From Oscillibacter sp. (GTDB lineage Bacteria > Bacillota > Clostridia > Oscillospirales > Oscillospiraceae), in assembly GCA_017526785.1 (NCBI GenBank), contig JAFXQV010000004.1:62001-126000 (forward strand): a DNA stretch of 64,000 bases, in the 5' to 3' direction. Below the pieces are notes generated by a model that was given only the letters and a program-made list of their open reading frames with translations, made no database searches and was not told where the DNA came from. This document shows, in pieces, positions 59,149 to 64,000 of this stretch (positions are counted from its first letter, which is position 1; every line of letters begins with the position of its first letter). Made by a program: the position numbers and the translations under genes.

Positions 59149-60528
59149 ATGAAGGAAAAACGCGTGATATTGCTGTTCTGCGTCGGGGTACTGGTAATGG
59201 CGCTTGCGGCGTGCGGGAGGGCTGACCCGCCCCCGACGCCCGAAGCGCGCGATACCGCCCAAGCAGAGGCGGAACTTCCCACGAACGCCACGCGGGTTGA
59301 TTTCTGGTTTGCCGGGAGCGTCACGCCGCTGGCCGTCATGCGGGATATCGTCGACACGTTCAACGCGTCCCAAGAGACGTATTACGTGAAAATGACGACG
59401 TTCGAGACTTTCCCGGAACTCTACCGCAGAGTGAACGCGGCCATTGCCACGGATACCGCCCCCGACGTCGTGGTGCTGGAGCGCGACCCGTCCAACGAAC
59501 TCCGGCAGAAGGGCTTGACGGTCGACTTGACGCAGGTTCTGCGCCGTGACCCGAATTTCAACCCGTCGCGCTTCCTGCCCGTGTACTACAATCAGGGTCT
59601 GTCCGGGGACGGCAACATTTTCGCCATGCCGCTTTACGGCACGACCTATGTCATGTACTACAACAAGGCCGCGTTCGCGGCGGCGGGAATCGACCCGGCG
59701 GATATTCATACATGGCACGACCTCGCGTCGGCCGCCGCCGCGATTCGGGACAGCGAGTTATACGAATACGGCTGGGAGCCGATGTGGGGTCACGAGGGCA
59801 TGATAGACGCCGCGCTCTCGAACGGCGGTGCCATCTATTCGGAGGACGGGCGAACCGTCACCATCAACACGCCGGAATGGGTCGAAGTCTGGGAGGCGTT
59901 CCGGCAGTGGATTCATGAAGAAAAGACAATGCGTGTCCATTCGGGCGGCTACGGCTGGGAGTCGTGGGACCACACCCGGAAAGACGTACTCGAAGGCCGC
60001 GCCGGGGGCTATACGGGTTCCTCCGGCGACCAAGCGGATTTAGATTTCGGGCTCGTCGGGATGATGGAGCAGCCCGCGTGGGACGACGGCGACGAAGCCC
60101 GGCCGGGCGCTCGCGCTCTGCTGTTAAATGTCCTGTCCACGTCCGACTTGGAGCGCCAGACCGGGGCTTACGCCCTTATCCGGTACCTAATCGACGTACC
60201 CGCGCAAGTCCGCTGGACGGTCGGCACGGGCTATATCGCGGTCAATCAGGGCGTGCTGGACGACGCGGAGTATCAGTCCCACCTTTCGCGGAACCCGGAC
60301 GCGGACGTGCCGCTTCTGCAGAGCGCCCACGCGTCGGCGTACCCGCCCGACCCGACGGGCGGCACCATCCGGGAGGCGATTATCCGCGCCGCAGACCGGA
60401 TTCAGATTGAGAACCTCCCGGCGCAGGAGGTCTTGGACGAGGCGCAGAGAGCCGCCCAAAAGGCCTTGGACGCCATACTCCCGCCGATTTCGGAACCCGT
60501 TCAGGAAGGAGGCGGCGCGGATTCATGA
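59149..60528 (+). CDS. Extracellular solute-binding lipoprotein (ABC family 1 type), no permease
   Basis: This 459-residue protein has a lipoprotein signal: KEKRVILLFCVGVLVMALAA then a cysteine (lipobox LAAC) at about residue 22. A TPEARDTAQ linker follows, then a family 1 sugar-type binding fold: VDFWFAGSVTP, DIVDTFNASQ, PLYGTTYVMYYNKAAFAAAG and the late DLERQTGAYALIRYL. Proteins of this family normally feed ABC sugar importers. No permease or ATPase gene follows; the next gene overlaps by ATGA (60525-60528) and is a second binding protein, followed by a sensor kinase. This suggests a sensory and not a transport role. ATG 59149 follows AAAGGGGC. Confidence 0.9.
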   Translation: MKEKRVILLFCVGVLVMALAACGRADPPPTPEARDTAQAEAELPTNATRVDFWFAGSVTPLAVMRDIVDTFNASQETYYVKMTTFETFPELYRRVNAAIATDTAPDVVVLERDPSNELRQKGLTVDLTQVLRRDPNFNPSRFLPVYYNQGLSGDGNIFAMPLYGTTYVMYYNKAAFAAAGIDPADIHTWHDLASAAAAIRDSELYEYGWEPMWGHEGMIDAALSNGGAIYSEDGRTVTINTPEWVEVWEAFRQWIHEEKTMRVHSGGYGWESWDHTRKDVLEGRAGGYTGSSGDQADLDFGLVGMMEQPAWDDGDEARPGARALLLNVLSTSDLERQTGAYALIRYLIDVPAQVRWTVGTGYIAVNQGVLDDAEYQSHLSRNPDADVPLLQSAHASAYPPDPTGGTIREAIIRAADRIQIENLPAQEVLDEAQRAAQKALDAILPPISEPVQEGGGADS

Positions 60529-61601
60529 AAAAACGGATTTGGATTGCCGTATTCGCTTTGCTGTGCGTGTTCGGCCTGTTGTTTACGTTTCTCCGGCCGC
60601 GTGCCGAAAAGGAAATCAGGGTCTGCGCGTTGCTGAACGGCAGTATTCAGGACAGAAGCTACACGCAGGCGCAGTACGAGGCGCTGGCCGCCGCCTGCCA
60701 AAAGCTGGGCTTGGACTTGGCATGGTTCGACAAGGTACCCTTTGACGACAGTTTCCCCGCCATGGCGCGGCGCATGATTGAGGACGGCTACCGCGTCATT
60801 GTCTGCGACCACTACTTATACGAGCCGTATCTGACAGAGCTTGCCGCCGCGTATCCCCATGTGTACTTTCTGAACGCGTCGGGGACGGAATCGGCGCAAA
60901 ACTACGCGTCGTACTTGGGGCGGATGTATCAGGCGCGGTACCTGTCGGGGCTTGTGGCGGGGGCGCGGACGGAAACGGGACAAATCGGCTACGTCCTCGC
61001 GTTCCTGACCCCGGAGACCATACGGCAGTTGAACGCGTTCACCATCGGCGTACGGAAAACGAACCCCGACGCCCATGTGTACGTACGGCGTATCAACGAC
61101 TGGAACAGCGCCGAAAAGGCCGCGTCCGTCACGTCCATGCTGCTGGACGCGCACAATATCGACGTGCTGACGCTCCACGTCAACGCCATTTCGCCGCTCC
61201 GCGTCGCCGACAAGCGCGGCGTCTACACCATCGGGAACAACTACGACAACCGGGAACTGTTCCCGGACACCTACCTGACGGCCTGCGTCTTTCAGTGGGA
61301 GCCGTTTTTCGAGGAACGGCTGGGCGAGTGCGTACGGGGTCAGTTCACCGGGCGGCACTACTGGGAGGGACTGCGAAGCGGCCTCGTGGCGCTCTCCCCG
61401 CTGACGGAACTTGTACCGGACAGCACGCGCCGCCTCGTGAACGCCGAAATGGGGCGGCTGATGAATGGTACTTTTGACGTGTTTTTCGGCTCCGTCACCG
61501 ATATTTACGGCACGGTTCAGGTACGCGAACACGAGAACCTGTCGGACAGGGAGCTTTTGTACGGAATGTACTGGTTTGTGGACGGGGTGATTATGGAATG
61601 A
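60525..61601 (+). CDS. BMP/PnrA-family substrate-binding protein, probable sensor accessory
   Basis: This 358-residue protein has an N-terminal signal/anchor helix (KKRIWIAVFALLCVFGLLFTFLR at 2-25, shown for its hydrophobicity). The first globular block is VCALLNGSIQDRSYTQAQYE, with YPHVYFLNASG and GRMYQARYLSGLVAG. The BMP block TLHVNAIS-plus DKRGVYTIGNNYDN follows, and the gene ends after YWFVDGVIM. BMP/PnrA proteins usually bind nucleosides or other small ligands for ABC import. The lipobox cysteine is missing, so the helix probably anchors it. It is embedded between a binding lipoprotein and a hybrid kinase with ATGA overlaps on both sides. Confidence 0.82.
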   Translation: MKKRIWIAVFALLCVFGLLFTFLRPRAEKEIRVCALLNGSIQDRSYTQAQYEALAAACQKLGLDLAWFDKVPFDDSFPAMARRMIEDGYRVIVCDHYLYEPYLTELAAAYPHVYFLNASGTESAQNYASYLGRMYQARYLSGLVAGARTETGQIGYVLAFLTPETIRQLNAFTIGVRKTNPDAHVYVRRINDWNSAEKAASVTSMLLDAHNIDVLTLHVNAISPLRVADKRGVYTIGNNYDNRELFPDTYLTACVFQWEPFFEERLGECVRGQFTGRHYWEGLRSGLVALSPLTELVPDSTRRLVNAEMGRLMNGTFDVFFGSVTDIYGTVQVREHENLSDRELLYGMYWFVDGVIME

Positions 61602-64000
61602 TACGGAAACTGCTCGAACGCCGTACGCTTCGGCTGTCCATGATACTCGGCTCTCTGGTGGCGGCCTTGATTCTGCTGGGGGTGTTCCTCTACGCGCGGG
61701 TGGACACGCTTCTAAACGTCTACATGGAGGTGCAGGGCGAAAAGCAGGCCGAAACCCTCGCCGAACTGACCGAACGGCAGTTTCAGACAGAGTTAATCGC
61801 CCTCTACACGGTCGCCAGTGAACTCCCCCGCATTGAGGGCATGCGCGCCGACGCCCTCCGCGCCATCCAGAGCGCCGACTACGCCGGGAGAATCGGCGTA
61901 CAGCGCATAGACGGCAGTCCGTTCTACGGGGAGGTCTACAGCGCCGATGACTTCCCGTGTATCGAAAAGGCCGTCCACGGCGAAAACGCCATTTCGTTTT
62001 GTCCGGGAAAAGGCCTGATGTTCTGCGTTCCGGCCTTCCGTGACGACAATATTCTGTTCGTGGTCTACAGGCTCTACCCGGAAAGCGTACTCTTTGAGCG
62101 CTTCGGCGTCCAGAGTTACGGCGGGAGCGGGAGAACCCGTATCGCCGACGCCTCCGGGCGGGTCATCGTCACGTCCCTTCCGATATACTCCGACGCGACT
62201 TGGATTCTCCGGGAAAAGTCCGTCGAAACGGGCATTCAGGAACTGGAAAGCAGGCTCTACAATTCCGGGAGCGCGGCACTGTTCCGGCCTTCGAGTATCG
62301 GGGAAGTCATGCTCTACGCCGCCATGATTCACGGCAGCGACTACCACCTGATAGGTTACGTGCCGAAAACCGTCGTCATGCAGGGCGTACAGCATATCAG
62401 CCTCCTTGTTATCATGGTGTTTCTCATTCTGACGCTGACGGTATTCGCGGGGGGCTTCCTGCTGATTGGGCTGGAACGCAAGTCGCGGGAAAGTGACACG
62501 CTCCGCGAGGCGGCGCGTATCGCGGAGAAGTCCAGCGCCGCGAAAAGCGAGTTTCTCTCCAACATGTCCCACGACATCCGAACGCCCATGAATGCCATTA
62601 TCGGCTTTACAAATCTGGCGCTCCGGAACCCCGCAGACACGGAACGGGTCATAGAGTATCTGGGCAAAATTCAGGCGTCCTCCAGCCACTTACTGGCGCT
62701 GATTAACGACGTACTCGAAATGAGCCGCATTGAGAGCGGGAAAATTGAGCTTGACGAAACTTTATGCTCCCTGCCGGAAATCCTGCACGACCTCAATACC
62801 ATCATCGTCGGGCAGGTCGAGGCCAAGCAACAGGAACTGACCATGGACGCCGTGGACGTGGTCAACGAAAATGTGTACTGCGACAAACTGCGCCTGAATC
62901 AAGTGTTGCTAAACCTGTTGTCGAACGCGGTCAAGTACACGCCCGCCGGGGGGAAGATTTCCGTCCGGGTCATCCAGCGCACTGGCGAACACGACGGCTG
63001 CGCCGACTATGAACTCCGCGTGAAAGACAGCGGAATCGGCATGTCCCCGGAGTTTGCGAAAAAGGTCTTTGACGCCTTCGAGCGCGAGAAAACGTCGACC
63101 GTCAGCGGCATTCAGGGTACAGGCCTCGGCATGGCCATCACGAAGAGTATCATTGACCTGATGAACGGCTCCATCCGCGTGGAGACCGAACCCGGCAAGG
63201 GTTCGGAATTCATCGTGGACGTGTCCATGAAAGTCGAGACCTCCGGCGTGCCTGACCGCCACATCCCCGAACTCAACGGACTGCGGGCGCTGGTCGTCGA
63301 CGACGATTTCCACACCTGCGACAGCACCACGAAACTGCTGTCACAACTGGGCATGCGCTCCGACTGGACGCTCTCCGGGAAAGAGGCCGTGCTTCGCGCC
63401 AAGCACGCCCACGAGACCAAAGACCATTTCAAAGTGTTCCTGATTGACTGGAAACTCCCGGACTTGAACGGCATTGAGGCCGTGCGGCAGATTCGCGCGA
63501 TTGTTGGGGCGGATGTCCCCATTCTGCTTATGACCGCCTACGACTGGCCGTCCATCAAGGATGAGGCGATTGCCGCCGGGGTCAACGGCTTCTGCAACAA
63601 GCCGCTGTTCCTGTCGGAACTCCACAGCGCGATGATGCGCGTTGTCGGCAAGGCGGACGGCGCGGAAACCCGCCCCGAGGACAAGAACCCGCCCGCGAAC
63701 TTCGACGGACGCCGCCTGTTACTCGTCGACGATATCGAGATGAACCGTGAGATTGCCGCCGCCGTGCTGGAAATGAGCGGCTTCGAGGTCGAGGAAGCCC
63801 GCGACGGTACGGAGGCCGTGGAGAAAGTCACCAACGCCGCCCCCGGCTACTATGACGCCGTGCTGATGGACATTCAAATGCCCGTCATGAACGGCTACGA
63901 GGCGGCGCGGAAAATCCGGGCGTCGGACAGCCAGAACGCCGCAATCCCCATTGTCGCCATGACCGCCAACGCCTTTGACGAGGACAAGAAAGCCGCCTAC
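61598..64000 (+). CDS. Hybrid sensor histidine kinase with two receiver domains (3' end outside window)
   Basis: The 2403 bases are open to the window end (801 codons visible). The parts are membrane helix 1 (about 15-33), an extracellular sensor (about 35-265) and membrane helix 2 (about 268-290). HisKA follows with phospho-His325 in SHDIRTPMNAIIGF, then HATPase with N box (LNLLSNAVKY), G1 (DSGIGM) and G2 (GTGLGMA). Receiver 1 has Asp about 617 in LIDWKLPDLNG and receiver 2 has Asp about 758 in LMDIQMPVMNG. Both receivers keep their Asp. The start ATG 61598 overlaps the BMP gene by ATGA. It probably continues with the end of receiver 2 and perhaps an HPt domain. Confidence 0.95.
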   Translation, partial: MIRKLLERRTLRLSMILGSLVAALILLGVFLYARVDTLLNVYMEVQGEKQAETLAELTERQFQTELIALYTVASELPRIEGMRADALRAIQSADYAGRIGVQRIDGSPFYGEVYSADDFPCIEKAVHGENAISFCPGKGLMFCVPAFRDDNILFVVYRLYPESVLFERFGVQSYGGSGRTRIADASGRVIVTSLPIYSDATWILREKSVETGIQELESRLYNSGSAALFRPSSIGEVMLYAAMIHGSDYHLIGYVPKTVVMQGVQHISLLVIMVFLILTLTVFAGGFLLIGLERKSRESDTLREAARIAEKSSAAKSEFLSNMSHDIRTPMNAIIGFTNLALRNPADTERVIEYLGKIQASSSHLLALINDVLEMSRIESGKIELDETLCSLPEILHDLNTIIVGQVEAKQQELTMDAVDVVNENVYCDKLRLNQVLLNLLSNAVKYTPAGGKISVRVIQRTGEHDGCADYELRVKDSGIGMSPEFAKKVFDAFEREKTSTVSGIQGTGLGMAITKSIIDLMNGSIRVETEPGKGSEFIVDVSMKVETSGVPDRHIPELNGLRALVVDDDFHTCDSTTKLLSQLGMRSDWTLSGKEAVLRAKHAHETKDHFKVFLIDWKLPDLNGIEAVRQIRAIVGADVPILLMTAYDWPSIKDEAIAAGVNGFCNKPLFLSELHSAMMRVVGKADGAETRPEDKNPPANFDGRRLLLVDDIEMNREIAAAVLEMSGFEVEEARDGTEAVEKVTNAAPGYYDAVLMDIQMPVMNGYEAARKIRASDSQNAAIPIVAMTANAFDEDKKAAY

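Overview
This window (about 60% GC) is chromosomal DNA from a spore-forming, Gram-positive member of the Clostridia, most likely of the high-GC gut Oscillospirales type. The placement rests on gene content and order: spoIVB, gpr, a CotJA-like coat protein and a SpoVD-type PASTA penicillin-binding protein (sporulation); yggS-sepF-divIVA; gdpP-rplI-dnaB; and a large dcw cell-wall cluster. The MurE signature DNPR points to meso-diaminopimelate in the wall. I cannot name a species.

Layout. 1-9629 (+): end of miaA, hfq, an HlyD-like membrane protein, yggS, sepF, divIVA, a degenerate radC, uvrB, a frameshifted EamA exporter gene, a DUF2156/GNAT fusion and a PaaI thioesterase. 9671-19210 (-): one long run gdpP, BspA-type LRR protein, rplI, dnaB, tilS, hpt, ftsH, with a promoter at its head and a strong terminator at its end. 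19476-22343: tRNA-Ser(GGA) followed by an untidy accessory patch (IS66-type transposase remnant, dehydrogenase remnant, a tiny ORF pair, a large serine recombinase). 22461-24745 (-): gpr, CPBP protease and a small membrane-anchored protein. 24921-29660 (+): polA, rimI, a second GNAT, tsaD. 29751-30905 (-): an orphan AT-richer HsdS. 30962-33418 (-): thiI-cinA. 33546-34657 (+): small-protein cassette with DUF4160, DUF2442 and YbjQ. 34703-38700 (-): left-handed beta-helix transferase, glmM, vanZ-like, COG2426, rfbA. 38942-42006 (-): ZIP transporter, spoIVB and an unrecognised coiled-coil protein. 42140-55195 (-): rsmH, ftsL, spoVD, murE, mraY, ftsW, murG, murA, ftsQ, ftsZ. 55497-57060 (-): rsmD, coaD, coiled-coil protein. 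57307-64000 (+): a CBS/DRTGG pyrophosphatase, then a tightly overlapping solute-binding lipoprotein / BMP-family binding protein / hybrid histidine kinase operon cut by the window end.

The window mostly joins envelope growth, division and sporulation (sepF, divIVA, dcw cluster, glmM, gdpP, spoIVB, cotJA, gpr) with housekeeping (uvrB, polA, dnaB, tRNA modification by miaA, tilS, thiI, tsaD).

The signal I consider most unusual is not a gene. On reading the whole window I found no GATC tetranucleotide, where chance at this base composition would give roughly 200 or more. This includes the segments that look acquired. Other points of note: the binding-protein/kinase operon at the right edge, an apparent ATA start on dnaB, a RadC without its metal-binding histidines, an FtsH with two families of short peptide repeats in its tail, and the unrecognised protein at 40939-42006. 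Sequence reading was by eye; no searches or counts were run.
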